In this document: one piece after another, positions 44,037 to 55,546 of the stretch
How the letters are laid out: the number at the start of each line of letters is the position of its first letter
Position numbering within the stretch: the stretch's first letter is position 1
Assembly (NCBI GenBank): GCA_016218975.1
Contig: JACRCO010000013.1
Span: 30,433 to 94,432 of the forward strand
Source of the DNA: Deltaproteobacteria bacterium
GTDB taxonomy: Bacteria; Desulfobacterota; Deferrimicrobia; Deferrimicrobiales; Deferrimicrobiaceae
Reading direction: 5' to 3'
Length of the DNA stretch: 64,000 bases
Translations under genes and position numbers: made by a program
Notes under the pieces: model-generated
Seen by the model: only the letters and a program-made list of their open reading frames with translations
What the model was told of the DNA's origin: nothing
The model's database searches: none

Positions 44037-45360
44037 AGGAGCGGTCGTCGTCGTGGGGGCTGGGCTGGCGGGCTCCGAAGCCGCTCTGGTCCTTTCCGCG
44101 GCGGGGATCCCGGTGGAGCTGGTCGAGATGCGTCCGGCGGTTTCCTCCGCGGCGCATCGGACGGGGTGGTTCGGCGAGCTGGTGTGCAGCAATTCCCTGG
44201 GCTCCGAGGAGCAGTCGTCCGGCAAGGGGCTCCTGAAGGCGGAGCTGCTGGAATTGGGATCGAACCTGATCCATCTTGCCCGGCGGGCGCGCGTTCCGGC
44301 GGGGAAAGCGCTGGCGGTGGACCGCGAGATGTTCGGCAGGATGGTCACGGAGGCGGTCTGCACCCGCACCGGCATACGCCTTACGGCATCCGAGGCCCGG
44401 TCGATACCCGATGCGCCGATCGTCATCCTCGCGTGCGGCCCCCTTCCCTCGGAAGCGCTGTCGGCGTCCATGGCTTCCTTCCTCGGAGATGCCGGGTGCT
44501 ATTTCTACGACGCCATCTCGCCGATCGTGGACGCGTCCACTATCGACCGGGAGGAGGCATTCACCGCGGACCGGTACGGCGCGGGAGAAGGGGATTATCT
44601 GAACCTTCCGATGACTCGCGAGCGGTACGAGTCCTTCCTCGCCGAGCTGCTTGCCGCCCGCACGGTTCCAGCCAGGGAATTCGAGGAGGAGCGATACTTC
44701 GAGTCCTGCATGCCCCTCGAAACAATGGCGCGCCGCGGGCCGGAAACGCTGCTGTACGGACCGCTGCGGCCCGTGGGGCTCCGGGATCCCAGAACCGGAA
44801 GGACACCATACGCCGTGGTGCAGCTCCGCAAGGAAAACGCGGCGGGGACGATGCTCAATCTCGTGGGATTCCAGACCAGGCTGGCTTATCCCGAGCAGGA
44901 GAGGGTGTTCTCCATGATCCCCGGCCTTTCCCGGGCGAAATTCCTGCGGCACGGCTCCGTCCACCGGAACGCATTCATCGACGCTCCGCGCCATCTCCAT
45001 CCATGGCTCGAGTGCAAAAAGCGGCCGGGGCTTTTCTTTGCGGGGCAGATTTCCGGAGTGGAAGGATACGTCGAGTCGATCGCCGCCGGTTTAGTCGCGG
45101 CGGTGTCCGCGGCGGAAAGGGCGGAAGGGCGCGATCCGGTGCCCTTTCCCGGTATCTCGATGACCGGTGCGCTCCTCCGGCATATCTCATCGCCCGGGGC
45201 GGGGGCGTTTCAGCCCATGAACGCCAACTTCGGATTGCTCCCCGAGCCTTCTCTGGGAAAGAAAAGGGAACGGAAGGCGAGGCAGGCCGAAGCGGCGCTC
45301 TCCGCAATCGCCGATTTCCGCAAGAGCTTCTTCAAATTTAACCCTTTGTGTGTTACATAA
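44005..45360 (+). CDS. trmFO: Methylenetetrahydrofolate-tRNA-(uracil-5-)-methyltransferase
   Basis: A 451-residue FAD/folate enzyme that makes m5U54 in the T loop of tRNA. The FAD loop is VVGAGLAGSEAALVLSAAG. CSNSLGSEEQSSGKGLLKAEL, IDREEAFTADRYGAGEGDYLN, ESCMPLETMARRGPETL and FAGQISGVEGYVES match the family. ATG 44005 and the adjacent ATG 44008 are both possible; 44008 has the better-spaced AAAAGG. It overlaps the end of pilS by 32 bases. Members of this family commonly lie upstream of xerC-hslVU, as here. Confidence 0.95.
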   Translation: MMRKPAVPPSEGAVVVVGAGLAGSEAALVLSAAGIPVELVEMRPAVSSAAHRTGWFGELVCSNSLGSEEQSSGKGLLKAELLELGSNLIHLARRARVPAGKALAVDREMFGRMVTEAVCTRTGIRLTASEARSIPDAPIVILACGPLPSEALSASMASFLGDAGCYFYDAISPIVDASTIDREEAFTADRYGAGEGDYLNLPMTRERYESFLAELLAARTVPAREFEEERYFESCMPLETMARRGPETLLYGPLRPVGLRDPRTGRTPYAVVQLRKENAAGTMLNLVGFQTRLAYPEQERVFSMIPGLSRAKFLRHGSVHRNAFIDAPRHLHPWLECKKRPGLFFAGQISGVEGYVESIAAGLVAAVSAAERAEGRDPVPFPGISMTGALLRHISSPGAGAFQPMNANFGLLPEPSLGKKRERKARQAEAALSAIADFRKSFFKFNPLCVT

Positions 45361-45404
45361 ATCTTTTCCTTTTTTTCTTGGTAAGGAAGGGACGGTAGGC
45401 GCGA

Positions 45405-46325
45405 ATGGGATCCGCGGTTCGCCGGTTCTCGCAGTTTCTCCTGTCGGAGCGGAACGCTTCGGACGAAACGGTGCGCGCCTATCTGCGCGAAGTATCCGGG
45501 CTTCGGTCCTTTCTCCGGGAGACGGCGGGGAAGGATCCCGATGACGTGTGGGGCGGCTGGAGAACGGTGACCGCCGCGGACCTGCGCCGGTATTTCACCG
45601 CTTCTTTCGCCGGAAGGAAATCTTCCACGATGGCGCGGAAGATATCGGCCGTACGGTCGTTTTTCTCCTTTCTCATGGGACAGGGAGAAATCGGCGGGAA
45701 CCCGGCGGCGGAACTCACCGCTCCCCGCAGGGAGATGCGGCTTCCCGATTTTCTGCCGGTGGACGAAATGATGGACCTGCTGCGTTCGCTTCCCCGGGGG
45801 GGCGAGCGGGAAGACCGCGATGCGGCGATCATCGAGCTTCTTTATTCTTCAGGTTTGCGGGTTGGTGAACTTGTCTCTCTTCGCGCGGAGGATGTGAACC
45901 TGGATGAAAGGACGGTCCGAGTGTCCGGAAAAGGGCGCAAAGTGCGGATAGTCCCCGTGGGCGAAAAAGCGGCCGGCGCGTTGAAGGCGTACCTTGATTC
46001 ATCCGGCCGCGGGTATTCGGCGGAGCGCGGCGCGCCTCTCTTCCGGAACCTGCGCGGCGGAGCGCTGACCGCGCGGAGCGTAGCGCGGATCCTGGAGGGG
46101 GCGCTGCGAAGGGCGGCCTCGGAGAGGCACCTGTCGCCGCACGGCCTGAGGCATTCGTTCGCCACCCATCTGCTCGAATCGGGCGCAGACCTGAGGGCCA
46201 TCCAGGAGATGCTTGGGCACGCGTCGCTCTCCACGACGCAGCGCTACGCGAGGGTCAACGTGAGCCACCTGCTGCGGACCTACGAATCCGCGCACCCGCT
46301 TTCGCGGGTAGGGAGGAAGCCTTGA
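45405..46325 (+). CDS. xerC: Tyrosine recombinase XerC
   Basis: A 306-residue recombinase that resolves chromosome dimers at dif. The N-terminal SAM-like domain has [21 protein letters not shown]. The catalytic residues are present: Arg in SSGLRVGEL, Lys in [25 protein letters not shown] (HxxR), His in [10 protein letters not shown] and the nucleophile Tyr in RYARV. XerC rather than an integrase is indicated by length and by the hslV-hslU genes directly following. It overlaps hslV's longest reading by 4 bases. No dif site was recognised in the window. Confidence 0.93.
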   Translation: MGSAVRRFSQFLLSERNASDETVRAYLREVSGLRSFLRETAGKDPDDVWGGWRTVTAADLRRYFTASFAGRKSSTMARKISAVRSFFSFLMGQGEIGGNPAAELTAPRREMRLPDFLPVDEMMDLLRSLPRGGEREDRDAAIIELLYSSGLRVGELVSLRAEDVNLDERTVRVSGKGRKVRIVPVGEKAAGALKAYLDSSGRGYSAERGAPLFRNLRGGALTARSVARILEGALRRAASERHLSPHGLRHSFATHLLESGADLRAIQEMLGHASLSTTQRYARVNVSHLLRTYESAHPLSRVGRKP

Positions 46326-46330
46326 GCGGG

Positions 46331-46864
46331 ATGCGCAGCACGACGATCGTGGCGGTTTCACGGGACGGGAAAGTGGCCATGGCGGGTGACGGCCAGGTGA
46401 CGTTGGGAAGCACCGTCCTCAAGCACACCGCACGGAAGATCCGCCGCCTTCACGAGGACCGGGTGCTGGCCGGGTTCGCCGGGGCGACCGCGGACGCGAT
46501 AACGCTGTTCGAGAAGTTCGAGGGAAAACTCTCGGAATTCCGGGGCAACCTCCGGAGGGCGGCGGTGGAACTGGCTAAAGAGTGGAGAACCGACAGGGTG
46601 CTTCGGCGGCTGGACGCGATAATGGTCGTGACTGACGGGAAAGAACTGATGCTTCTCTCGGGGAGCGGCGACGTGGTCGAGCCGGACGACGGAGTGATCG
46701 GCGTGGGTTCCGGCGGACCGTTCGCCCTGGCGGCGGCCCGTGCGATGCTCCGGCACACCGGGCTTACCGCCATGGAAATCGCACGGGAGGCGTTGCGCAT
46801 CGCCTCGGAAATCTGCGTCTACACGAACGATAACGTGACCGCCGAGGAGATCTCTGCGCCATGA
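46331..46864 (+). CDS. hslV: ATP-dependent protease subunit HslV
   Basis: A 177-residue proteasome-like peptidase. ATG 46331 gives [14 protein letters not shown]; the catalytic N-terminal Thr (first of TTIV) would be exposed by removal of MRS. A TTG at 46322 overlapping the xerC stop is the alternative start. Also visible are [29 protein letters not shown] and [15 protein letters not shown]. It degrades proteins unfolded by HslU, whose gene overlaps its stop by ATGA. Confidence 0.95.
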   Translation: MRSTTIVAVSRDGKVAMAGDGQVTLGSTVLKHTARKIRRLHEDRVLAGFAGATADAITLFEKFEGKLSEFRGNLRRAAVELAKEWRTDRVLRRLDAIMVVTDGKELMLLSGSGDVVEPDDGVIGVGSGGPFALAAARAMLRHTGLTAMEIAREALRIASEICVYTNDNVTAEEISAP

Positions 46865-48246
46865 CGCCCGGGGCGAAGGAGCCGTGGGGCGGCCGCCCGC
46901 TGATCCCGAAGGAGATCGTCGCGGAACTGTCGCGGCACATCATCGGACAGGAGAAGGCCAAGCGCGCGGTCGCGATCGCGTTGCGCAACCGATGGCGCCG
47001 GATGCAGGTGTCCGAGGAACTGAGGGAGGAGATCGCCCCGAAGAACATCATCATGGTCGGGCCGACGGGCGTGGGGAAGACCGAGATCGCACGGCGCCTT
47101 GCGAGGCTTGCGCAAGCACCGTTTCTCAAAGTGGAGGCGTCGAAGTTCACCGAAGTCGGGTACGTGGGCCGCGACGTGGAATCGATCATCCGCGACCTGG
47201 TGGAAATCGCGGTGCATCTTGTCCGGATCGAGGAAATGGGGAGGGTTGCGGAAAAGGCCCGGGCGAGCGCCGAGGAGCGGCTCCTCGACATTCTTCTTCC
47301 CCAAAGGCCTGCCGCCCGCGCTCCCGGGAGCCAGGCGCCGGAAGCCGAGCCCAGGCCGGACGAGTCCCGGGAACGCCTTCGGGCGATGCTCAAGGATGGA
47401 AGGCTTTCGGAAAAAACGGTGGAGGTGGATGTGAGGGAGAGCGCCTTTCCCGCCATCGATCTCATCGGGATCTCCGGAGGAGGCGGAATGGAAGGGGTGG
47501 AAGGCAACCTCCAGGAGATGCTGGGGAACCTCTTCCCCAAGAAGGTTCGCAGGAAGAAGATGCGCGTGCCGGAGGCGCTATCCTTCCTCGAAAACGAAGA
47601 GGCCGCCCGCATGGTGGACATGGACCGTGTGAAGCAGATGGCCGTCGAGCGGACGGAGCAGGCCGGCATCGTGTTTCTGGACGAAATAGACAAGATCGCG
47701 GGCAGGGATTCCACGGCGGGTCCGGATGTCTCGCGGCAGGGGGTGCAGAGGGACCTGCTCCCCATCGTCGAGGGGTCGAACGTTAACACGAAGCACGGGA
47801 TGGTCCGGACGGACCACATCCTGTTCATAGCGGCCGGGGCTTTCCACACCGCGAAGCCGTCCGACCTGATCCCGGAACTGCAGGGAAGGTTCCCGATCCG
47901 CGTGGAGCTCGAAACGCTTACGAAGGAGGATTTCGTGCGGATACTCACGGAGCCGCACGGCGCCCTCACGCGGCAGTACTCGGAGCTTCTGCGGACCGAA
48001 GGCGTGCGCCTGTCGTTCGCACCGGACGCGGTGGAGCGGATCGCGGAAATGGCCTGCGAGGTGAACGAGCGTACGGAAAACATCGGGGCAAGGCGCCTCT
48101 ACACGATCATGGAGAAGCTCCTGGAAGATCTCCTATTCTCGGCGCCCGAGATCGGGGAGCGGGAGATCGTCGTGCGCAGAAAATACGTCGACGAGAAACT
48201 GTCCGGAATCGTGAAGGACGTCGACCTGAGCCGGTACATACTGTGA
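46861..48246 (+). CDS. hslU: ATP-dependent protease ATPase subunit HslU
   Basis: A 461-residue AAA+ unfoldase. [21 protein letters not shown] at the N-terminus, Walker [30 protein letters not shown] with the GYVG pore loop, an I-domain insertion at about 130-250, Walker [12 protein letters not shown] and sensor [21 protein letters not shown]. The C-terminal ends RYIL, close to the usual tail that docks into HslV. It forms the HslVU complex with the upstream gene product, and argB follows 19 bases on. Confidence 0.97.
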   Translation: MTPGAKEPWGGRPLIPKEIVAELSRHIIGQEKAKRAVAIALRNRWRRMQVSEELREEIAPKNIIMVGPTGVGKTEIARRLARLAQAPFLKVEASKFTEVGYVGRDVESIIRDLVEIAVHLVRIEEMGRVAEKARASAEERLLDILLPQRPAARAPGSQAPEAEPRPDESRERLRAMLKDGRLSEKTVEVDVRESAFPAIDLIGISGGGGMEGVEGNLQEMLGNLFPKKVRRKKMRVPEALSFLENEEAARMVDMDRVKQMAVERTEQAGIVFLDEIDKIAGRDSTAGPDVSRQGVQRDLLPIVEGSNVNTKHGMVRTDHILFIAAGAFHTAKPSDLIPELQGRFPIRVELETLTKEDFVRILTEPHGALTRQYSELLRTEGVRLSFAPDAVERIAEMACEVNERTENIGARRLYTIMEKLLEDLLFSAPEIGEREIVVRRKYVDEKLSGIVKDVDLSRYIL

Positions 48247-48265
48247 TTCGGGAATCGGAGAAACG

Positions 48266-49141
48266 ATGAAGGGATATATCCAGAAGGCGGAGACGCTCAT
48301 CGAGGCGCTGCCGTACATCCGGGAGTTCTCCGGGAAAACGGTGGTGGTCAAGTACGGCGGTGCGGCGATGGCGGGCGATGACCGTATGGCCTCGTTCGCC
48401 GAGGACGTCGTCCTCCTTCAATACGTGGGGATCCGGCCGGTCGTCGTTCACGGCGGGGGGCCGCAGATCGACCGGATGCTTGCGATGCTGTCCATCCCTT
48501 CCGAGCGCAGGGAGGGGCTTCGCGTGACCTCGCCCGAGGCGATGGAAATCGTCGAAATGGTGCTCGGGGGTACGGTGAACAAGAAGATCGTCGCACTCAT
48601 AAACAGGTTCGGGGGGAAGGCGGTCGGCCTCACGGGGAAGGACGGAGGATTGATCAGGGCAAGGAAACACGCCGCCCCCGGCCGCGACGGCAACCCGCTC
48701 GACCTGGGGATGGTGGGGGAGGTCGCGGGGGTGAACCCCGATGTCCTGAAAGGATTGGAGCGGGACGGCTTCGTGCCGGTGATCGCGCCCATCGGCGTCG
48801 GGGAGCAGGGCGAGGCGTACAACATCAACGGGGATACCGCCGCCGCGGAAGTGGCGGCCGCTGTCCGCGCGGAGAAGTTCATCCTCCTCACGGACGTGCC
48901 CGGCGTCCTCGACCGCAAAGGTGAGCGCATCTCCACGATGACGGCCGAAGAGGCGACGTCCTCCATCCGGGATGGCTTGATCACCGGCGGGATGATACCG
49001 AAGGTGGAGTGCGGCCTCACCGCATTGCGGAAGGGCGTGAACAAGGTGCATATCCTCGACGGCCGGGTCCCTCACAGCGTGCTGCTCGAAATATTCACCG
49101 ATGCGGGGATCGGCACCGAGATCGTCCGGGCGCCGGGGTAA
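48266..49141 (+). CDS. argB: N-acetylglutamate kinase
   Basis: A 291-residue kinase for the second step of arginine synthesis. TVVVKYGGAAM with the substrate-binding Lys, VVHGGGPQIDRML, EMVLGGTVNKKIVALINRFGG, NGDTAAAEVAAAV, LLTDVPGVLD and GGMIPKVECGLTAL are all family signatures. The next genes perform later steps in the same pathway, though argC and argJ are not here. The ArgB feedback helix (N-terminal KAETLIEALPYI) is present, so arginine inhibition is possible. Confidence 0.97.
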   Translation: MKGYIQKAETLIEALPYIREFSGKTVVVKYGGAAMAGDDRMASFAEDVVLLQYVGIRPVVVHGGGPQIDRMLAMLSIPSERREGLRVTSPEAMEIVEMVLGGTVNKKIVALINRFGGKAVGLTGKDGGLIRARKHAAPGRDGNPLDLGMVGEVAGVNPDVLKGLERDGFVPVIAPIGVGEQGEAYNINGDTAAAEVAAAVRAEKFILLTDVPGVLDRKGERISTMTAEEATSSIRDGLITGGMIPKVECGLTALRKGVNKVHILDGRVPHSVLLEIFTDAGIGTEIVRAPG

Positions 49142-49152
49142 GGGGGAGCGCC

Positions 49153-50352
49153 GTGGGCAACGCAGAAGTCGTCGAATTGACGGAAAAGCACCAGATGGCG
49201 AATTACGCCAGGTTCCCGGTGGCCTTCGTGCGCGGCGAGGGAGCGAGACTCTTCGACGCCGACGGGCGCGAGTACCTCGACTTCCTGGGCGGCATCGCCG
49301 TCGTGCTGCTGGGGCACGCGCATCCGGAGGTCACGCGCGCCGTCACCGACCAGGCGCGAAACCTGCTTCACGTCTCCAACCTGTTCCATGTGCCGGTCCA
49401 GTCCGAGGCGGCGAAGCTGCTTTCGACGGCGGTCCGCGGAGGCAAGGTGTTCTTTTGCAACAGCGGCACGGAGGCGAACGAGGCGGCGATCAAGATGGCG
49501 AGGAAGTGGTCGGCGGACCGGGGCAGGGAAGGGGTTCACGAATTCGTCGTCCTCGAGGGTTCCTTCCACGGCAGGACCTACGGCGGCCTTTCCGCCACCG
49601 GACAGCCCAGGTTCCACAAGGGGTTCGAGCCGATGCTCCCGGGGTTCGTAACAGTGCCGTTCGGCGACCTCGGTGCGCTGGAAGCGGCGCTTACGGACCG
49701 GACGTGCGCTTTCATGTTCGAGCCCATACAGGGGGAGAGCGGAGTGCGAATGCATCCGCCGGAATATTTGCAGGAAGCGGAGAGGATCTGCCGGGAGCGG
49801 GGCGTTCTTCTCGTCGCTGACGAGATCCAGACGGGGCTCGGGCGGACGGGCGCCATGCTCGCCTGCGAGCGGTTCGGGGTCGATCCCGACATCGTCACCC
49901 TCGCGAAGGGGCTGGCCAACGGCCTCCCCCTGGGAGCCGTCGTGGCGCGCGAGGAGGTGGCTGCCGCGTTCGGCCCCGGCGCCCACGGGAGCACCTTCGG
50001 CGGAAATCCCGTGTGCTGCGCCGCGGCGAAGGTGGTCCTCGAGGCGTTGAAATCGCCCGGCTTCTTCGAGGATGTTTCACGCAAGGGGGAGCTGTTCCGG
50101 AAAGGGCTCTGCGAGCTGGCGGCGCGCAGGACGGATATCCGCGCCGTGCGGGGGATGGGGCTGATGCTCGCGATCGAAATGGAGTGCGAAACCAGGGAAA
50201 TCGCGCAAAAGTGCCTCGAGAACGGTCTCATCGTGAACGCCACCTCCGGGAACGTGCTCCGTTTCCTGCCGCCGCTTACGGTCAACGACGGAGAGATCCG
50301 GCAGGCGCTGAGCCTGCTCGGGGCTTCGCTGCCCGCCGGGGGGCGGAAGTGA
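49153..50352 (+). CDS. argD: Acetylornithine aminotransferase
   Basis: A 399-residue PLP enzyme. GTG 49153 follows GGGGGAG and gives MGNAEVVELTEKHQMANYAR; the longer frame overlaps argB and looks spurious. Signatures are LDFLGGIAVVLLGHAHP, CNSGTEANEAAIKMARKW, EPIQGESGVRMHP, LVADEIQTGLGRTG and the PLP Lys in TLAKGLANGLPLGAV. It converts N-acetylglutamate semialdehyde to acetylornithine and may also act on succinyl-DAP intermediates. Its stop overlaps the argF GTG start. Confidence 0.96.
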   Translation: MGNAEVVELTEKHQMANYARFPVAFVRGEGARLFDADGREYLDFLGGIAVVLLGHAHPEVTRAVTDQARNLLHVSNLFHVPVQSEAAKLLSTAVRGGKVFFCNSGTEANEAAIKMARKWSADRGREGVHEFVVLEGSFHGRTYGGLSATGQPRFHKGFEPMLPGFVTVPFGDLGALEAALTDRTCAFMFEPIQGESGVRMHPPEYLQEAERICRERGVLLVADEIQTGLGRTGAMLACERFGVDPDIVTLAKGLANGLPLGAVVAREEVAAAFGPGAHGSTFGGNPVCCAAAKVVLEALKSPGFFEDVSRKGELFRKGLCELAARRTDIRAVRGMGLMLAIEMECETREIAQKCLENGLIVNATSGNVLRFLPPLTVNDGEIRQALSLLGASLPAGGRK

Positions 50353-51263
50353 AAAAGGACTTTCTCAGGATCCTCGATCTTACGCGCCGTGAGCTCCTTT
50401 CCCTTCTTGCGGATGGGGTGAAGTGGAAGCGAAGGGGAGGCCGCCGTTCGGCTCCGCGCCCGCTTCAAGGAAAAACCCTGGCCATGATCTTCCAGAAGGC
50501 TTCCACGCGGACGAGGGTTTCCTTCGAGGTCGGAATGACACGGCTGGGGGGGCACGCGCTGTTCCTCTCCCCGGACGACACGCAAATAGGGCGGGGAGAG
50601 CCGGTCCGGGACACCGCAAGGGTCCTTTCGCGGTATGCGGATGCCGTCATGATCCGCACGTTCAGGCAGGAGACGCTGGAGGAACTGGCTTCCCATGCAT
50701 CCGTGCCCGTGATAAACGGGCTGACCGATCTCCATCACCCGTGCCAGGTCCTCGCGGACCTGATGACTGCACGGGAGCGCGGCTTCGATCTGCGAAGGCT
50801 GAAAGTCGCATTCATCGGCGACGGCAACAACGTGGCGAATTCGTGGGTGGAGGCCGCATTCCTGCTCGGCTTCTCCCTGCGCCTGGCCTGTCCGAAGGGG
50901 TTCGAGCCCGACGCGCGGGTCCTGCGGGAAGCCTCGGGCGCCGGGAGCGGAGACGTTCGCATCGTCCGCGATCCGGTGGAGGCGGCGAAAGGCGCCGACG
51001 TCCTGTACACTGACGTGTGGACAAGCATGGGGCAGGAAAAGGAGCGCAAGCGCCGCCTCGCCGCTTTCCGCGGATACCGGATCGACGAAGGGCTACTGAG
51101 CGTCGCCGGAAAAGGGGCGATCGTGATGCATTGCCTTCCGGCCCACCGCGGCGAGGAAATCACGGACGGAGCCATGGAAGGGCCGCAATCGGCGGTGTTC
51201 GACGAGGCGGAGAACCGTATGCACATCCAGATGGCCCTCCTCGAGAGGCTCATCCCACATTAA
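50349..51263 (+). CDS. argF: Ornithine carbamoyltransferase
   Basis: A 304-residue enzyme that makes citrulline from ornithine and carbamoyl phosphate. GTG 50349 overlaps the argD stop as GTGA, preceded by GGGGGCGG. The longer open frame from 50013 lies inside argD and is not real. Motifs: carbamoyl phosphate site STRTRVSFE, HPCQVLADL, IGDGNNVANSW, DVWTSMGQEKE and HCLPAHRGEEI. Normal length. It lies between argD and argG. Confidence 0.97.
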   Translation: MKKDFLRILDLTRRELLSLLADGVKWKRRGGRRSAPRPLQGKTLAMIFQKASTRTRVSFEVGMTRLGGHALFLSPDDTQIGRGEPVRDTARVLSRYADAVMIRTFRQETLEELASHASVPVINGLTDLHHPCQVLADLMTARERGFDLRRLKVAFIGDGNNVANSWVEAAFLLGFSLRLACPKGFEPDARVLREASGAGSGDVRIVRDPVEAAKGADVLYTDVWTSMGQEKERKRRLAAFRGYRIDEGLLSVAGKGAIVMHCLPAHRGEEITDGAMEGPQSAVFDEAENRMHIQMALLERLIPH

Positions 51264-51281
51264 GCGACGGAGGAAGCGACA

Positions 51282-52490
51282 TTGGGAAACGTGAAGAAGG
51301 TGGTGCTCGCATATTCCGGGGGGTTGGACACCTCGGTCATCCTGCGGTGGCTCATCGAGAAGTATGATTGCGAAGTGATCGCATTCGTGGCCGATCTCGG
51401 GCAGGGAGAGGAACTCGCCCCCGTTCGCGCGAAGGCGAAGAAGACGGGCGCGTCCAAGGTGTACGTCGAGGACGTAAAGGACGAGTTCGTACGCGATTTC
51501 ATCTTCCCGGCTCTCATGGCGAACGCCGTTTACGAGGGGTCGTACCTGCTGGGGACTTCCATCGCCCGGCCGCTGATCGCCAAGAAGCAGATAGAGGTGG
51601 TCCGGAAGGAGAAGGCGGAGGCCGTCTCCCACGGAGCAACCGGCAAGGGGAACGACCAGGTCCGGTTCGAGCTTACCTATTATGCGCTGATGCCCGGCAT
51701 CCGGGTGATCGTGCCGTGGCGGGAATGGGACCTTTCCTCCCGCACCGACCTTGTGAATTACGCGAAGAAGCACGGCATCCCGACGCCGGTCACGGCGAAG
51801 AAGCCGTACTCCAGCGACAGGAACCTCATGCACATAAGTTTCGAGGGAGGGATCCTCGAGGACCCGTGGGCCGAGCCCCCCGCGGACATGTTCGTGCTAA
51901 CGAAGTCTCCGGAGAAGGCCCCCAACCGGCCCATGTATGTGGAGGTGGATTTCGAGGAAGGCGTCCCGGTCGCCGTAGACGGGAAGCGCATGGGCCCGGC
52001 GAAGCTTCTTGCGCACCTGAACAGGCTGGGAGGCATCAACGGAATAGGGCGGGTGGACCTGGTGGAGAACCGGTACGTCGGAATGAAATCGCACGGCGTG
52101 TACGAAACGCCCGGCGGCACGATCCTGCACGTCGCCCATCGCGCGGTCGAGTCGGTCACGCTGGACCGGGAAGTGATGCACCTTCGGGATTCGCTCATCC
52201 CGAAGTTCGCCGAGCTGATCTATTACGGCTACTGGTACTCGCCCGAGATGGACCTGCTGAAGGCCACCGTCGAGAAGTCCCAGGAGAACGTCACCGGCAC
52301 CGCGCGCCTGAAGCTGTACAAGGGGAACTGCATGGTAGTGGGGCGGAAGAGCCCGGTCTCCCTCTATCGGACCGATTTCGCCACGTTCGAGAAGGAGACG
52401 GTATTCAACCAGGCGGACGCCACCGGGTTCATCAAGATCAACGCGCTGCGGCTCAAGATCCGGTCCATGCTCAAGAGCCGGAAAGGCTGA
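51282..52490 (+). CDS. argG: Argininosuccinate synthase
   Basis: A 402-residue ATP-dependent ligase joining citrulline and aspartate. TTG 51282 is the start, with GGAGG eight bases upstream (51269-51273). The ATP loop is [63 protein letters not shown] and [20 protein letters not shown] identify the bacterial family. A 162-bp palindrome starts six bases after its stop and separates it from argH. Confidence 0.97.
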   Translation: MGNVKKVVLAYSGGLDTSVILRWLIEKYDCEVIAFVADLGQGEELAPVRAKAKKTGASKVYVEDVKDEFVRDFIFPALMANAVYEGSYLLGTSIARPLIAKKQIEVVRKEKAEAVSHGATGKGNDQVRFELTYYALMPGIRVIVPWREWDLSSRTDLVNYAKKHGIPTPVTAKKPYSSDRNLMHISFEGGILEDPWAEPPADMFVLTKSPEKAPNRPMYVEVDFEEGVPVAVDGKRMGPAKLLAHLNRLGGINGIGRVDLVENRYVGMKSHGVYETPGGTILHVAHRAVESVTLDREVMHLRDSLIPKFAELIYYGYWYSPEMDLLKATVEKSQENVTGTARLKLYKGNCMVVGRKSPVSLYRTDFATFEKETVFNQADATGFIKINALRLKIRSMLKSRKG

Positions 52491-52495
52491 AACGA

Positions 52496-52657
52496 GTGCA
52501 CCGTCTCGCAAATATATTGGCATTCGAGCGCCGCTGCATCCGCTTCAGCTTCGTTGCGCTCGTTCGCCGTACTCTCACAGTACGTCTCCACTCGCGCGCC
52601 TTGCCGGCGCGGCGCATCGACGCTCTCGGTGCGCAATCCATTTACGAGGCGGTACAC
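52496..52657. repeat. 162-bp globally symmetric palindromic element, copy 2
   Basis: Terminal 24-base arms (52496-52519 and 52634-52657) are inverted complements at 19 of 24 positions. The exact centre is the hairpin CGTACT-CTCAC-AGTACG (52568-52584). The centre resembles that of the element at 11141-11326 (GTAGTTTACACTACGTC compared with GTACTCTCACAGTACGTC), but the arms are unrelated. It ends four bases before the argH ATG, so it may affect argH expression. The frame that reads through it upstream of argH is not considered coding. Confidence 0.75.
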
Positions 52658-52661
52658 TAGT

Positions 52662-54035
52662 ATGGCGAAGAAGAAAGCCTGGGGAGGACGGTTCGAGGGC
52701 GGCACCGACAGGTTCGTCGAGGAGTTCACGGCCTCGATCCCGTACGACATACTGCTTTACCGGCAGGACATCGCGGGGAGCATCGCCCATGCGCGCATGC
52801 TGGGAAGGCAGAAAATCATTTCCAGGGCGGATGCGAACCGGATCGTTTCGGCGCTGGAGTCGATCCGCGGCGAGATAGAAGCCGGGAAACTGTCTTTCGA
52901 CCTCTCCCAGGAGGATATACACATGGCGGTGGAAAGCCGCCTGCTCCGGAAGGCGGGAAAGGCGGGAGGGAAGCTCCATACGGGGAGAAGCCGGAACGAC
53001 CAGGTCGCGCTCGACCTGCGTCTTTACCTGCGGGAGGAAATCGACGGCATACTTGCGCTTTTCGCCAGGGTCAAGGAGCGGATCCTTGGGAAGGCCGAGG
53101 AGTGCTTCGGCGTCGTCATGCCGGGATACACGCACGTCCAGCGGGCGCAGCCTGTCCTGTTTTCACATCACCTGCTTGCTTATTACGAGATGTTCACGCG
53201 CGACGAGGATCGGTTCCGGGACGCGCGGCGGCGCATGAACGTGTCCCCACTCGGAGCGGGCGCCCTGGCGGGGACGACTTTCCCGCTGGACCGGGAATCG
53301 GTCGCGCGCGAACTGGGCATGGACGGCGTTTGCGAGAACAGCATCGACGCGGTTTCCGACCGCGATTTCGTCGCCGACTTCCTCTTCGCGGGTGCGGTGG
53401 CGATGATGCACCTTTCCCGGTTTTCCGAGGAGATGGTCTACTGGTCCTCCGCCGAATTCGGCTTTCTGTCCCTCCCCGACAAGCTCTGTACCGGCAGCAG
53501 CATCATGCCTCAGAAGAAGAATCCCGACGTGGCGGAGCTGATCCGGGGCAAGACCGGCCGTGTCTACGGCAATCTGTTCAACCTGCTGACGCTGATGAAG
53601 GGTCTGCCGCTTTCCTACAACCGGGACATGCAGGAAGACAAGGAGCCTGCGTTCGATTCCGCCCGCACGCTGAAGGAGTCCCTGATCGGAGCTGCCCTTC
53701 TTATTGAGGGGCTTGCCGTGAACGAGGACAGGATGCGCTACGCATGCGACGACGGTTTCCTCACGGCGACCGACCTGGCCGACTACCTGGCGCGCAAAGG
53801 GGTTCCGTTCCGCAAGGCGCACGAGATCACGGGACGTATCGTCCGGCGCTGCGAGGAGGAAGGGAAGCGGCTGAAGGACCTGGGGCTGAAGGAGCTGCGG
53901 TCCTTCCATCCGTCGATCGACGAGGACGTCCGCGACGCCATCTCCCTTTCGCGTTCCGTACGCCTGCGCAACACGCGGGGGGGGACGGGACCGGCCGCCG
54001 TACGGAAACGCATCGAGGAGCTCAGGAAAAAATGA
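52662..54035 (+). CDS. argH: Argininosuccinate lyase
   Basis: A 457-residue enzyme that releases fumarate to give arginine. ATG 52662 gives [21 protein letters not shown], the normal family beginning; a longer frame runs into the palindrome and is rejected. Motifs are [38 protein letters not shown] and the catalytic Ser loop [17 protein letters not shown] weak GAGG is present upstream. Its stop overlaps a small lipoprotein gene by ATGA. Confidence 0.97.
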   Translation: MAKKKAWGGRFEGGTDRFVEEFTASIPYDILLYRQDIAGSIAHARMLGRQKIISRADANRIVSALESIRGEIEAGKLSFDLSQEDIHMAVESRLLRKAGKAGGKLHTGRSRNDQVALDLRLYLREEIDGILALFARVKERILGKAEECFGVVMPGYTHVQRAQPVLFSHHLLAYYEMFTRDEDRFRDARRRMNVSPLGAGALAGTTFPLDRESVARELGMDGVCENSIDAVSDRDFVADFLFAGAVAMMHLSRFSEEMVYWSSAEFGFLSLPDKLCTGSSIMPQKKNPDVAELIRGKTGRVYGNLFNLLTLMKGLPLSYNRDMQEDKEPAFDSARTLKESLIGAALLIEGLAVNEDRMRYACDDGFLTATDLADYLARKGVPFRKAHEITGRIVRRCEEEGKRLKDLGLKELRSFHPSIDEDVRDAISLSRSVRLRNTRGGTGPAAVRKRIEELRKK

Positions 54036-54169
54036 GGCGGTGGTTTTTGAGGGCGGCGATTCCTGCCCTCGCATTGCTGATTCTTTGCGCTGCAGCCGGC
54101 TGCGGCCGCAAGGCGAAACCGGAGCCGTTGCGGAGCGCAGTGAGGATATCGCACATCCCAATTTCGTAG
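54032..54169 (+). CDS. Short LptM-like lipoprotein
   Basis: A 45-residue protein too short for most gene finders. ATG 54032 overlaps the argH stop as ATGA. Basic MRR, hydrophobic core [14 protein letters not shown] and lipobox AAGC with the Cys followed by GRKAKPEPL. Short lipoproteins of this form and place (between argH and lysA) are widespread and resemble LptM/YifL, a helper of the LPS translocon LptD. The homology is inferred from length, lipobox and gene position only. lysA starts 11 bases on. Confidence 0.65.
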   Translation: MRRWFLRAAIPALALLILCAAAGCGRKAKPEPLRSAVRISHIPIS

Positions 54170-54180
54170 GAGCCGAAAAG

Positions 54181-55485
<1,305 letters not shown>

Positions 55486-55546
55486 GCATGCCGAGCCCGG
55501 CGAATCTGTTAGAATGCCGGAATCGTTTTTCGGAGAGACGGACACG

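Noticed and set aside
52554..52661. N-terminal extension of argH through the palindrome
   Set aside because: ATG 52662 gives the normal argH beginning, and the extension is repeat sequence.
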